A DNA stretch of 64,000 nucleotides from Trichosporon coremiiforme (GCA_039545355.1 BCJJ01000021.1:248001-312000); one strand, 5' to 3'. Counted from the stretch's first letter, positions 34,212 through 44,470 are shown. Notes: a model not told the origin generated them from the sequence alone. Numbers and translations are program-made.

Positions 34212-36446
34212 ATGCTCCCGCACAAACCTAACGTACCGTCGCGCCCGCCTAGTCCGCCGAGGACTGGGCGCGGTGGCGAACTGTCGACACCTGGCTACAG
34301 CAGACATGGTGGCAACAATGCCCAGGGCGGTTGGGGACACGCTACGCCGAGGAACCAGTACGGATGCGCGAACAATCAGCATAAAGGATACACGAATGCA
34401 GGACCCAACGACGGAGTAGGCTATGCCGGACAGACTGGGAACAGAGGACGCGGGCGCGGATATGACCGACGATACAACAGCAACCGGGGCCGCGGAGGGA
34501 GAGGATTCAGAGGAGGACCTCCGCCTTCCTCAACCGCGCGAAGCGGCAGTCCGACCACCTTCACTGCGAACCCAGACTACTCTGCGTCGGCGCCTTCCTC
34601 GTTGCACGGCTTGAGGGCGCCGTCGAGGGCCGAAACCTACGCACCACCCGCCGCTCCCACTCGCCCTGGAACTGCGGACCCCACCATGGCGCAATGGTTT
34701 CAGACCGCACCCTCGCGTCCCGCGTCGGCAGCGCCGAGCACGCAGCCGGAGCCGGTCGTGACCATCGAGCGGGCCGACATGGTGGACTCGCGCGAACCCT
34801 CACGTGCTCCGTCGCGCGCAGCGTTCCGCGCAGGATCTGCACCCGACACCGCGCTGTTAAGCACGCAGACGCAGCTCGGGATGGGATCGGGGGGACCGAC
34901 AACTGCCAACCACATTGTGGCTATGACATCTGTTCCACCGACTCCACAGTCCCCGGCGTGGAGTGCTTCTCCACGTTCTGACCAGGGTGCAAGAGGTGCA
35001 CCCCCTGGCCGTGGCGAGCGAGGACGCAGACGCGGCGGCCGTTTCAGCTTCCAGGACGTCGACCAGCCAGACTTCTACAATCGCTCCGCCAGCACGAGTA
35101 GATTTGACACCGCACCCAACAACAGCTATCCGAACTTCCGTGGCCGCAGGCGTGGGCGTGGGCGAGGCAAGCTCTGGACGCCTCGCGACCCTCTCACGCC
35201 TGAGGCCCTCGCGTCGCCCAAGGATGACAGCTACACTGCAACCGGCGCGCTCGGCAACTGGGCGAGGCAAACGCGCCGTTTTCCCCCGCCGCCGGAGGAG
35301 GAAGACTCACGTCCCGCTACCCCGGTCAGCTTGCCATTGACGCCGCAGGACTCGCTCCACGCCGTCTCCACTGAGCAAGCCCACCCCGGAGGGAAGCTCG
35401 ACGCCTCGGGGTTCCCTCACATCGTTGAACAGATCTTCGATCTGACGCCGCACGCAGGAGCGCTCGTGTTGCGTCTCGTTAGCCGCGCCGTCAAGGACCG
35501 CATCGACGCGCGCCTCTTCCACCATGTGCTGCTGTGCACGCCCGAGCGCGGGAGGGGCCTCATCCTGCTCTCACCCGCGGGCGACCGCCTGCCGCTGCTG
35601 CCGTGGGACCAAGACCCCGTGCGCGCCCCGGACTACTACGACACGATTGAGGAGTACTTCGGCTTATTCGAGGAGGACGACGACTACACTTTAGTGCTGG
35701 ACATGGCATACTTCTCGCGCATGTCGCAGCTGCGCCACGTGCGCGTCCTCGACTTCTACAGCATGAGGAGCCGCATGAAGCTCCTCTCGCTCGGGCTCAC
35801 AGGCTTGCAGGTCGTGCGCTCCAAGCCCGACTGGCACTGGGAGCGCCATCCGCGCAAGTGGCGCCTGCACGCGCCAACATTCGTGGGCTACCTGAAGCTG
35901 TTGCCGGACTGGGGTGCATTCGACGACGTGGGCGGGTGGAGCCTCGAGTTTGTAAATGGGCAGCTCGCGTCCCCGTTGACCTTCCTCATCCCTCGCGCGC
36001 AGCACGTGACCCTGCACCTGCACTACGACAGCGAGCGTGAGCTGGTCCCCGCGCGCTTCCGCTGCCTGCCGAGCCTCGAGAATCTGACGCTCGTGTGGCA
36101 TGACGAGGCCAGCGCACAACCTAACCCGGACCAGCTACTCGAGATAGTCCAGGGCCTGCCGCTGCTGCAGCTGACGCTCGTGGGCCTCGAGCCGAAGGAC
36201 ATGGCGCAGGCGGGCGACTGGACGGCGCCCATCTACATGCGTCTCGACCAGCTCGGCAACAACTTCCGCCACGTCCGCATCATGACCCGCCGCACCTGGG
36301 AGGAGAGCAGCGACGCACTCATCACCCAGAGCAGCTTGACGTACATGGAGCCAGACATCCCCGTGAACCAGGACTTTGGGTGGGACAGCGACGAGGAGAC
36401 GTTCGCGCGCAAGTACAGGGAGGTTTACGATGTATTCGAACAATAG
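34212..36446 (+). CDS. RG-rich protein with internal F-box-like module; C terminus encoded by a transposon end
   Basis: A single exon of 744 aa. Residues ~60-110 are an RG/RGG region (NRGRGRGYDRRYNSNRGRGG), and a second Arg/Gly patch (RGRRRGRGRGK) lies near 315. These are typical RNA-binding disordered tracts. Around residues 393-440 the segment LDASGFPHIVEQIFDLTPHA...LRLVSRAVKDRIDARLF matches the N-terminal module of the small F-box-like copies at 563-2872. The C-terminal ~300 residues look like a leucine-rich or F-box-associated domain. Codons from about residue 735 onward (REVYDVFEQ and the TAG) lie inside the left inverted repeat of the mobile element at 36416, so the present stop is transposon-derived. 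Possible ubiquitin-ligase adaptor with RNA contact; function not known. Confidence 0.75.
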   Translation: MLPHKPNVPSRPPSPPRTGRGGELSTPGYSRHGGNNAQGGWGHATPRNQYGCANNQHKGYTNAGPNDGVGYAGQTGNRGRGRGYDRRYNSNRGRGGRGFRGGPPPSSTARSGSPTTFTANPDYSASAPSSLHGLRAPSRAETYAPPAAPTRPGTADPTMAQWFQTAPSRPASAAPSTQPEPVVTIERADMVDSREPSRAPSRAAFRAGSAPDTALLSTQTQLGMGSGGPTTANHIVAMTSVPPTPQSPAWSASPRSDQGARGAPPGRGERGRRRGGRFSFQDVDQPDFYNRSASTSRFDTAPNNSYPNFRGRRRGRGRGKLWTPRDPLTPEALASPKDDSYTATGALGNWARQTRRFPPPPEEEDSRPATPVSLPLTPQDSLHAVSTEQAHPGGKLDASGFPHIVEQIFDLTPHAGALVLRLVSRAVKDRIDARLFHHVLLCTPERGRGLILLSPAGDRLPLLPWDQDPVRAPDYYDTIEEYFGLFEEDDDYTLVLDMAYFSRMSQLRHVRVLDFYSMRSRMKLLSLGLTGLQVVRSKPDWHWERHPRKWRLHAPTFVGYLKLLPDWGAFDDVGGWSLEFVNGQLASPLTFLIPRAQHVTLHLHYDSERELVPARFRCLPSLENLTLVWHDEASAQPNPDQLLEIVQGLPLLQLTLVGLEPKDMAQAGDWTAPIYMRLDQLGNNFRHVRIMTRRTWEESSDALITQSSLTYMEPDIPVNQDFGWDSDEETFARKYREVYDVFEQ

Positions 36447-36813
36447 AGAGTGTGGCGTTGTGGCGCTCGAGACATGCTTCTCGAGAAGCGTCTTTCTCCA
36501 GACCTTAACCTGAACGAATATGCATGGTCCTGCGTCAAATGCCTGCTAGACGACTACCCTGTGCACCCCCGCAACCTCGACGAGAAGCGGGAGCTTGCAC
36601 AGCGCCTGTGGAATGAGCTTCCTCAAGGTTTCTTTGATAACTATGTATGGGGGTTGCCTGCCAGGATGGAGAAGGTCAGGAAGGCGCGCGGAGACCACCC
36701 TGAGGAGCAGAAGCAGATGTGTATGTATGATATGAGCTTGTAGGGCGAGTCGCTTGCTCACGACGTGGTGTTGATGGCGGCGCCACCGTTCGAATACATC
36801 GTAAACCCCCCTG
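36416..36813 (+). mobile_element. Internally deleted Tc1/mariner element with intact inverted repeats
   Basis: 26-bp terminal inverted repeats lie at 36416-36441 and 36788-36813 and match at 25 of 26 positions (both start CAGGG and contain GGTTTACGATGTATTCGAAC). Each end is flanked by TA (36414-36415 and 36814-36815), the target-site duplication typical of the superfamily. The 398-bp interior keeps only the C-terminal part of a transposase. The element is therefore non-autonomous, but its ends look recent. Confidence 0.85.
36474..36743 (+). pseudogene. Tc1/mariner (DDE) transposase, C-terminal remnant
   Basis: 89 codons from an ATG at 36474. SPDLNLNEYAWSCVK is the block around the third catalytic acidic residue (canonical SPDLNPIE-x-x-W); the Glu is retained. 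It is followed by RELAQRLWNELPQGF and the WGLPARMEKVRKARG block, both usual near the C terminus of the family. The DNA-binding domain and the first two catalytic Asp residues are gone, so it cannot be active. A CTTCTCGAGAAG palindrome sits at its start. Confidence 0.85.
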
Positions 36814-37005
36814 TACAAGCAGATAGACGTGTTATACACCCCCTAACGCCCGGCGCCGTTCGTGCTCCGCGTTACGTTGGTGACGAGGGGGCCATCACAG
36901 ATGGCGAGCACAAGCCTCTCCCGAGAGCTAGAGCTTATTCTCAACACCGAGAGCCGAGCCTTCAAGCCGTGAGGGCGGTCCTCGTCTTACGGTGTGCATA
37001 GTCAT

Positions 37006-38633
37006 TTACAATTTCGCCTGTTTCATCTCCTGGGCGGCGCGTGTGCGCAGATCCTTGCGGAGGATCTTGCCACTGGGACTCTTCGGAATGCTGTCAACGA
37101 TGACGACGCCGCCGCGGAGCCGCTTCGGGTTCGAAACACGCTCTTTGATCCACTCGGCGATGAACTCGGGGCTCGCGTCGGCGACGACGTATGCACGGGG
37201 CAGCTCGGTCGCTTGCGCCTCGCTGTAGACGCCGACGACGCCTGCGTCCTTCACACCGGGACACTGGAGGAGCAGCGCCTCGAGCTCAGCCGGCGCGACC
37301 TGGTACCCCTTGTACTTGATGAGCTCCTTGACGCGGTCGACGATGTAGATAAAGCCGTCCTTATCGATGCGCCCGACGTCGCCTGTCTTGAACCAACCTC
37401 CCGGTGCCATGCAGTCGGCCGTTGCCTTCGGATTGTTGTGGTAGCCTTCCATGAGGGCCGGCGAGCGGCCCCAAATCTCACCCTCCTCGCCCGGCCCGAC
37501 GTCCTGTCCGTCCTTGACGAGGCGTGCCTCCCACGTCGGCAGCAGGCGTCCGACGCAGCTCTTCGGGCCCATCTCTGCGCCGTTGAACCCGATGGCAACG
37601 CTCGATTCGGTCAATCCCCAGCCCTGGCTGATAACGCAGTGCGGGAACTTGGACTCGAACGCGTAGCACAGCTCGTCGGACATTGGCGCCGCGCCGCAGT
37701 TGACCCGCGTCAGCGAGCTCACATCGTACTCCTTCGCGATCGTCGAGTGGTACAGCACGAGCACGATCGGCGGCACGAACATGCCGTACGACACGCGGTA
37801 CTTCTCGATGCCGGCGAGGACTGGTCGCTCCTCGAACTTTGGGTACAGCACGACAGGTATGCCGACGATGAGCGGATGCTGCAGAAGAAGCGCGAGCCCG
37901 TACATGTGCGACAGCGGGAGGACGCCGAGGATGCGGTCCTTCTCCGGCTTCATGTCGGGGTACGCAACTGTCAGAGCCTGCAGCTCGCACGTCATGTTGT
38001 AGTGGCTCGTCATAACGCCTTTCGGGAGGCCGGTCGTGCCCGACGAGTAGCACAGCCACGCCGTCCGGTGGACGTCCTCGAAGCGCTCCGCCTTGCCGCG
38101 CTTGCCCTTGATGTCGTGGATAGACTTGTAACCCGAAGCGCTGCGGAGAACGAGCACGTGCTTCAGCGGGTTCTTGAACAGCTTGCGTGCCTCCTCAATC
38201 GCGGGCAGGAGAACGGGGTCGGTGATGAGAATGCTCGAGCCCGAGTTGTCGTACTGGTAGGCGATCTCGGACGGTGTACTGAGGTCAGCTCAGTCACAGG
38301 CCGCACCTACAAGGCCGTGTTCGCGGGGCTGACGCATACGCCGGCGGCCTGCAGGCCAAACGCGGCGAGCACCCAGTCCAGGCTGTTCGGGCCAATCAGC
38401 AGAGCGGTGCTGTCCTTCCCGATGCCGAGGTCGCGGAGGCCGGTCGCGATGCGCAGTGCGCCGTCCTCGAGCTCGGCGCGCGTCAGCGTGCGGCCCGTGG
38501 GACCATCGATGAAGGCGGGCGTCGACGGCGGGTGCACGTGGATCGGCGAGTCGCCGGGGCGCTCTGGGAAGAGATAGTGGAAGACCGACGACTTGGGCAG
38601 CGGCGGAACAGGGTGGGGCGAGGTGTATATCAT
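37006..38633 (-). CDS. Peroxisomal AMP-binding acyl-CoA / 4-coumarate-CoA-ligase-like synthetase
   Basis: Activates a carboxylic acid with ATP and CoA through an acyl-adenylate. Two exons, 38311-38633 and 37006-38278, with a 32-nt intron; 1596 nt, 531 aa. The splice gives PANTAFTPSEIAYQ, a normal 4CL-type stretch. Signatures: YSSGTTGLPKGVM near residue 183 (P-loop-like AMP-binding motif), CVGRLLPTWEARLV, GEIWGRSPALMEGYHNN, TGDVGRIDKDGFIYIVDRVK (hinge) and SPSGKILRKDLR (C-terminal catalytic Lys). The last three residues, AKL, form a PTS1-type peroxisomal signal. In fungi such proteins often act on medium-chain or aromatic acids before beta-oxidation; the substrate is not fixed by sequence. The start at 38633 is the first ATG. 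Confidence 0.92.
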
Positions 38634-38798
38634 GGTGTTGGGGGAGAAGCGAACGCGAGTGCCCACTTAAGTGGTAGGGCATCGTGTGGTATGTGGGGAT
38701 GTTCGGATGCTGAAATGCCGAGTTGCCGGTCACGGACTGAGAGTTCCCCGACGCATCCGGAGTCATTTCACGTCATCACATACATCTAATGGTATAAC

Positions 38799-40111
38799 CT
38801 AAGCATTATCCGCCAGGTCCTGCGCTCCGTACACGGCCCACATCGCACGCGCATTGATGTCCTCGGCGCCCGTGTCGATACGATTCGCCCCGCTCAGGCT
38901 CGCGATAACGGCGTCCTTGAGCCCCAGTGAAACCTTGATCCGCTGCCCCGTGGGGTCGACAATGTACTGCTCGAGCTTGCCGGATCCGCTGATCTGGCGC
39001 AGAATGTTGCGCGCTGCAAGGCCGCCCATGCCGTTGCTCATGTGCCCGGCGAGGATCGCCTCCGTGTCCGCCGCGTCGCCGATGGCGTAGATGTGCGGCA
39101 GGCCCTGGACCGCGAGGTGCTCGTCGACCCTCAGGCGGCCCGTCTCGGCGAGAGTCGCCGGGTCCAGGGCAGTGATAAACTCGACGTGAGGGCGCGGGCC
39201 AGTACAGACGAGTACAAGGTCGCCCTCATACGTCGCGCCTTTCTCCGTCACGACTGTCTTGGCCCTGCCGTCGACGAAGCCGGGGTTTTCGGGCCACGTG
39301 AGGACGCGGTCGCCGAGCGAGTAGCTGATTCCGAGCTCCTTGAAGCGCTGGATGACGACGTCGTGCACCTCGGGGTGGTAGACGGGCAGCAGCTGCTCGC
39401 GCGAGTGCAGCAGCGTGACCTCGACGTTGGGGCTGCTTTCCTTGATGTCGGTCGCATACTGAATGCCGAGCGCACCACCGCCGACGATGATGACGCGCTT
39501 CGCCTTCTTGATCTCGGCGCCGTAGTTGGTGAGCCACTCGACCGTGCCAACCTTGGTGCCGCGGCCGGGCGACTGCTTGCGGCCGATCTCGCCCCAGACG
39601 TCGCACGGGGCCGGCATGCCGCTGCCGAGGGCATAAACGGCGTAGTCAAACTGGATGCGGCGGACGCGCTCGGGTGGCGCGTCGCTGCCATCGTCCTTCA
39701 CGTCGTCGTACGAGCCTTCGGGGTTGGGGAGGAGGACCGAGACGCTGTTCGGCGTCATCCCGATGATGAGGCCCTGCAGCATCTCGTGCGCCGCTAGATC
39801 CGCCGCGTGCTCAGGGATCGTGTCGGGCTCCTTCGCCGGGTCGTTGATGCGGCCCTTCGCGAAGACCTCCGTGCGGGGGATGAGGGCCTTGGGGCCGTGC
39901 TTGGGAACGATCGAGAAGCGCGGGAAGCAGTACACGTCTTGTGTCAGCGAGGCGAGCCAGCGTCAGACTCACGGTTGCCGTGCGAGGTGCGGTCAATCGC
40001 GATGACGCGCCAGCCCTCGGGGAGGCGGCGGGCAAGCGTTGCGGCGGCGTGGGCACCGCCGTACGCGACACCGAGGACGACGACGGTCTTGGACGGCTGG
40101 TTGACAGTCAT
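38799..40111 (-). CDS. AIF/FSP1-like FAD-dependent NAD(P)H oxidoreductase
   Basis: A two-Rossmann-fold flavoprotein of the AIFM2/FSP1 (type II NADH dehydrogenase-related) group, usually reducing quinones. Two exons, 39973-40111 and 38799-39937, with a 35-nt intron; 1278 nt, 425 aa. The N-terminal FAD fold starts TVVVLGVAYGGAHAAATLA, where the glycine motif is the relaxed GxxYGG form common in this group. The NADH fold shows RVIIVGGGALGIQYATDIKE. A late FAD motif is HIYAIGDAADTEA. There is no presequence and no membrane anchor. The frame stays open upstream of the ATG at 40111 into the MFS remnant on the same strand, which I regard as coincidental to translation. Role in quinone reduction is family knowledge. 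Confidence 0.88.
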
Positions 40112-40447
40112 GCTGGGTGGTGGGAGGACGAGGGGCGGTATGCATCGTGTCAGTAGGTTTAGTAGTCTGGTTTTTTGCCCAAGGCAACATCTGCTTGGCA
40201 TCGGCCGATAACTGCCCCGGGCGCGATCTCTAGGGTCCGATGGCGGAAGTGCCCCGCATCTGCAGCGTTTTCGGACGAATCGCGTTATCAGATACCACAT
40301 TTTCGGCTTTGCCCGAAGATGCTTTAGAAATTTCTCATTTCCACTGTCCACGAAACTGCTCAGAGATGCCGCTACAACAGGTTTTGCATGCTCAGGGTGC
40401 AGCAGCGCCCGTATCAGAGTCACCCGAATCAATAAGCTAGCGCATAA

Positions 40448-40855
40448 TGCACACGGAACGGCATGAGCCGGCTCTATGAAAAACCGAACCAGAGCCGAGA
40501 GGACAGTGCCAAACGCAGCCGTGAATGCCGCAAAGAGGAACATGAAGGCGGGATACCAGTCGATAGTGTCGACAAAGAGGTACCTGTAGATGACAGGACC
40601 GACGAGGGTCGTGCTGATGCCCTCCACGACGCCGAGGGCACCGAACAGCTCGCCGTGCTTGTCCTCATCGACGAACTGCGTCGCGAGCGCATTAGCGCAC
40701 GAGGCCGCAATGACCGAGACTGAAAGGACAAGAGATTCAGTAATGTACACAGCCCCGCTGGCTCCAGCATTCGTGCCGAGAATCATCTCGCCGATGAACT
40801 TGATCAGCATCGACGCGAAGAGGAGCGAGTGGTCGAAGGAGAGTTGGGGGGTGAA
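40448..40855 (-). pseudogene. MFS transporter remnant (C-terminal helices only)
   Basis: On the minus strand a continuous frame encodes four to five hydrophobic helices of MFS type: LLFASMLIKFIGEMILG..., VYITESLVLSVSVIAASC, TQFVDEDKHGELFGALGV (the conserved mid-C-half loop) and YPAFMFLFAAFTAAFGTVL. The N-terminal half is absent, and upstream the frame runs straight into broken transposase sequence. It looks like the 3' part of a transporter gene cut off by a transposon-related rearrangement. Confidence 0.65.
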
Positions 40856-40864
40856 AGAGCATCT

Positions 40865-41298
40865 TGCAACCAAGCTCTTGACTTTGGCGACCTCCCTGAT
40901 CCATCTGCAGCATAGGATCTTGATGCGGGGAGGCAGGAAAGGCTTGCGCTTTGCCTGGCGGCACTTCATGTAGGTTTTGGAAAGACATTTGCACAGGGTA
41001 TTGACAGACATGGTGGTGTCACAGACCCGCTTCACCTGGGGGGTGAGTTGGTGGAGAGGAACTTTGTGGTTCCTGCGCGCAAAGCGGCCAGCTTGGGCCG
41101 GAAAGGTTCGGAGATCTTAGGGGGGCGTCCTGGCACCAATTTGGTGGGTAGAGGCGAGCTATTGGCGTAGCGCCTCTTGAAATCAAAGTAGCTAGAGCGA
41201 GAGACACCAAATCACTTCTGGGAAGAGCGAGGCGTGAGGAACTCGGCTGTTGCAGCGATTGCAACGCCTTCGGGAGTTTTCAAATGGGGACCAGGCAT
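40865..41298 (-). pseudogene. Tc1/mariner transposase, N-terminal remnant with a stop and a frameshift
   Basis: From an ATG at 41298 the frame reads MPGPHLKTPEGVAIAATAEF, meets a TGA, and then continues FGVSRSSYFDFKRRY and LVPGRPPKIS, the helix-turn-helix and GRPPK linker of Tc1-type transposases. After a second stop, a frameshift near 41035-41045 leads to LTPQVKRVCDTTMSVNTLCK and KRKPFLPPRIKI, the second HTH and its linker. The catalytic domain is missing; the sequence passes into the MFS remnant near 40860. Inactive. Confidence 0.7.
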
Positions 41299-41442
41299 AG
41301 TTGAGACGCAGCAGGACAACATACCAAAAGATGTAATGCATAGCTTAAGTATTGCATGGGCTATGGACGTTTCGGGTGTCTTCGGAGAAAATGAGGATGG
41401 TGTGTGGAGTTCTCGAGTCCGAACACTTTTTACCACCCACTG
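40865..41442 (-). mobile_element. Truncated Tc1/mariner element, one end visible
   Basis: On the minus strand, a TA dinucleotide (41443-41444) is followed by CAGTGGGTGGTAAAAAGTG starting at 41442, a Tc1/mariner-type terminus, about 145 bp before the transposase ATG at 41298. I found no matching inverted copy on the other side, so the element is cut within its transposase gene. It is different from the element at 36416 (which starts CAGGG). Confidence 0.55.
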
Positions 41443-41690
41443 TACTACCGCCCCGAGTCGGAGAAGGGGACGGTCGAAGAGAGTGATGTGGGCAGTGAAG
41501 AACAAACGTCCGCACCTGGTGCGACCGTAGCATAGAATAGTAGAAGTCAATAGTAAGCCAAGCCATGTATCATTTGTGCCTTACAAACTAGCTCGCCCGG
41601 TCCACATCTCCCCTCCCTCATCTGTCTTCTCGTCTACCCTCCGCGCAAAAGCAATCCCCACGAGCCCAAAAGAGTAGGTTAATTCATTGT

Positions 41691-41799
41691 TCTCCGCCAG
41701 GGAGTCGAACCCTGCTCTATCGCGTACCATTCAGCTCTAGAGGAGCAGAGGAGGCTCTCACTTGAGAGGCGATTATACTAACCGATATACTAGCGAAGA
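41691..41799 (-). tRNA. tRNA-Glu (anticodon CTC), intron-containing
   Basis: Folds as a complete tRNA on the minus strand. Acceptor stem TCTTCGC pairs with GCGGAGA, the anticodon stem is ATCGC/GCGAT with loop CTCTCAC, and the T arm is CAGGG-TTCGACT-CCCTG. The anticodon CUC reads GAG codons. A 38-nt intron (41725-41762) follows position 37, the canonical site; exons are 41763-41799 and 41691-41724. The 3' CCA is not encoded, as expected. Confidence 0.9.
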
Positions 41800-42225
41800 G
41801 GCCATGCCTCATCCCCTGCCCCTCGCCTGAGCCGTGACGCCGGCGGCGGCGATGCGAGCGTGTGGGGCAGGCCCAAGCCCATAACCCCATCCAAAGCTGT
41901 CGACATAGCTCAGCATCGGTAGCTAGTAGGTTACCTGGAAAGACGGCTGAAGGAGAGGAAGGAAGGCAAAGAGGCGATAGGATCTACCTGGTGGAGGTTC
42001 GGTCATTATATTACGTAAACGACAATGACGTTGGCTCCAGGCACGGTCCTCGTGGTGTCCCGAACTCCATCCGATCACTGAGCCGAGGCGCTGAGGCGTC
42101 GCCTGAACCTGTTTGCTCAACTTGTCTGCTCGTGCTGTCTTCGGTGCCCGGACCACACTCCGACCACACTCCGACCACATTTCGATCGATACTCCGCTTT
42201 CTTCAACACCGCTAAGGAATACGAT
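41800..42225. other. Region between tRNA-Glu and FIS1
   Basis: Holds the tRNA 5' flank and the FIS1 promoter and leader. A short direct repeat of TCCGACCACA occurs at 42157-42180. No gene seen. Confidence 0.4.
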
Positions 42226-43413
42226 ATGGCCTCCATCGCGACCGACCTGCCGTATGCGGCTGAGGCGGAGACGTCGCTGAGTTACGACGAGCTCGAGGTG
42301 AGTTTGGGTGGCGAGTAGAACGCGAGGTGGTCGAAGTGGAGTCTTCGTGTCGATGCTTCGGATGCTTCCTCCTGCCTTCCGACGTGGCCATGCGGCAGCT
42401 ATGCCGAAGCTCCCCACCAGGGTGTACCAGCGGCTGCCGGTCATGTCCGTGATGTTGCTCCAACGCGTTACCCAGTTTGCAAACTGCGATCATGAGTGCA
42501 GTGCGCTGTACGAAGTTTGCTGTTCCCTCTCACTCCTGACGAAACGCACTTGTCTCCCTTCATGCAGCTTTCCACCACCCGGGCCTGACAGCTGACTCGC
42601 AGGTCCTCAGGAATCAGTATTATAAGGAGATTGAGAGCGGGCACGTCACGACGCAGTCCAAGTTCAACTACGGTGAGCTGCTTCACGACGAATCCTCAGC
42701 TGACGGGACAGGATGGGGACTCGTCAAGTCGAGCGCGGCCGAGCTGCAGACTGAGGGCGTCAAGCTGCTGCAGGGTGCGTATTCTCTGTTGAACTTGAAC
42801 CTGAGCTGACACTGTGCTTCGACGTTATCGACTGCATTTCGTTCGATGCGATTTCGGCGACATCTGCGCCTCCGACGCCGCAACGACGTTATCTCATCGC
42901 ACTGACTCGCTCCGAACGACCTCACTTCACTTATTCGCGGACATCATGGTGCTGAATGACGCCGACGTAACCATCACTTGCAATCTCGGACCAACAGAGA
43001 TCTACTCGGCGTCCCCGAGCCACCGCAGGGAGTGCACCTACTACATCGCGGTGGGATACTACAAGCTGCGCAACTACACGTACGCGCGAAAGTTCAACGG
43101 TACGTGTTCCCGTCTGGCGATGTCCCGACGCCCTCTCCCCTAGCCCTTCCTTCCAACTGTGATGCCGAAACTGTAAGCTGACGCGCAGACCTTCTCCTCG
43201 CCGTCGAGCCCGAGAACATGCAGGCCCAGTCGCTGCGTCAGCTCATCGACCGCGCCGTCGCCCGGGACGGGTACATCGGTAAGCATCTGGTTGCCCAACT
43301 GCTCGTGGAGTGGAATTTGTAGCTGACCCCCAGGCATGGGCATCCTCGCCGGCGCGACGGCGATCACGGGTATCGTCGCGGCCGCGCTCATCAAGCGCGC
43401 GACGAGGAAATAG
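42226..43413 (+). CDS. FIS1: Mitochondrial fission 1 protein
   Basis: A tail-anchored outer-membrane adaptor that recruits the fission machinery to mitochondria and peroxisomes. Six exons: 42226-42297, 42603-42672, 42712-42774, 42998-43099, 43189-43278 and 43334-43413. The sum is 477 nt, 158 aa, the usual family size. The TPR-like core contains SKFNYGWGLVKSSAAELQTE, ECTYYIAVGYYKLRNYTYA (TPR-type) and NDLLLAVEPENMQAQSLRQL. The C terminus is a hydrophobic anchor (GILAGATAITGIVAAALI) followed by the basic tail KRATRK. Several exons are under 105 nt. Exons join exactly in phase, so the model is firm. Confidence 0.95.
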
Positions 43414-44470
43414 AATTTACTAGTTGTGTCTGAACCGTTATCCTCTTGTCAGTTTATGCATTGTGTAGCACATTGTGGGTTGTGGGTCGAGGGAAGGGAG
43501 CTTTGTCGGATTGTTTTGGCAGGCTGTGGAAATCAGGACGATGGAGGGAGAAGATGAGTTGATGAGGATCTGGGGGACTGTCAGAAGGCGACGAAGAAGC
43601 GACTGTGACCTGTACCTGTCAGAGGACTGTTGTACCTTTGCCGGCAGTGAGTGTATTCATGAATGGGCTTGTGAGGGCGAGACGGCATTGGAAGAGCTGC
43701 GTGGATGGGCGTCCGGCAGCGGGATAGCGAAGGTGGTCCAACTATGGTCCGCTGTCGAGGCACGCTCGGCAGGACTCGTTCAACTCGTTCCTATGTACTT
43801 CGGACAACCCGACTGATCCGACAGGCGTCTGAACGAGGCTCAGGTCAGGCAGAGTGTGTAGTGCAGAGTGTAGGAGGCGCTCGGCGACATCCGACATACG
43901 GCTCTCTACAGCTCTGCCGGTCTGATTCCAGGAACTCCAGCGGGGAACGTGACACAGCAGCAAGTCCAGAACTGCCAAGCGGTCTCTCTCAGCCTATCAT
44001 CATCCTTCGCATGCGGATTTCCGACACAGGAGGCTTCTTCTGCATTCGTTCCACCCGTCCCGGAGCTAGCAACAGGACGCTTCTAAGTGTCGTTGTATAA
44101 GGGAGGGCCACGATTCGGTGGACCAGGGAAGAACCGGGCAATACCCGCCTCGCTCCAGGGCAACAGCCGGCACAGCCAGAGCGCGCCAGCCTGCGGTTAT
44201 CAGAATCCTGATCGGCACGCGGCCCGGTCCTTCCAGGCTCGTGTGTGTCATACCACAATTTCAAAACAGCCCATTGCCACAGCGGCGAGCACTGACTGGG
44301 TCAACAGGCTGTAGCCCACCTGCACACCTGCACGGCCTGCATCTGGGGCTGCAATGGCTGCTGCGTGACGATGGCATCCGGTCCCCTATATCGTCTGTCG
44401 GGTCTGCCTTCTGCATCCATTCTTCCCCCATCTCTCCTATTACTCCCCCCTCACTGACACTACAGCAGTC
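43414..44470. other. Intergenic region upstream of LAD1
   Basis: FIS1 3' flank plus the LAD1 promoter. Frames at 43475-43816 and 43705-44100 are compositional and overlap antisense frames. The last ~60 bp before the LAD1 ATG are CT-rich, consistent with a transcription start region. No other feature seen. Confidence 0.4.

Noticed and set aside
36994..38577. Plus-strand frame of 527 codons antisense to the acyl-CoA ligase
   Set aside because: Shadow of the minus-strand ligase exon. The minus strand encodes the AMP-binding motif, hinge and catalytic Lys.
36416..41442. One large Tc1/mariner element joining the C-terminal remnant (36.4 kb) and the N-terminal remnant (41 kb)
   Set aside because: The termini differ (CAGGG versus CAGTGGG), the remnants are on opposite strands, and intact host genes lie between. 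They are two separate elements.
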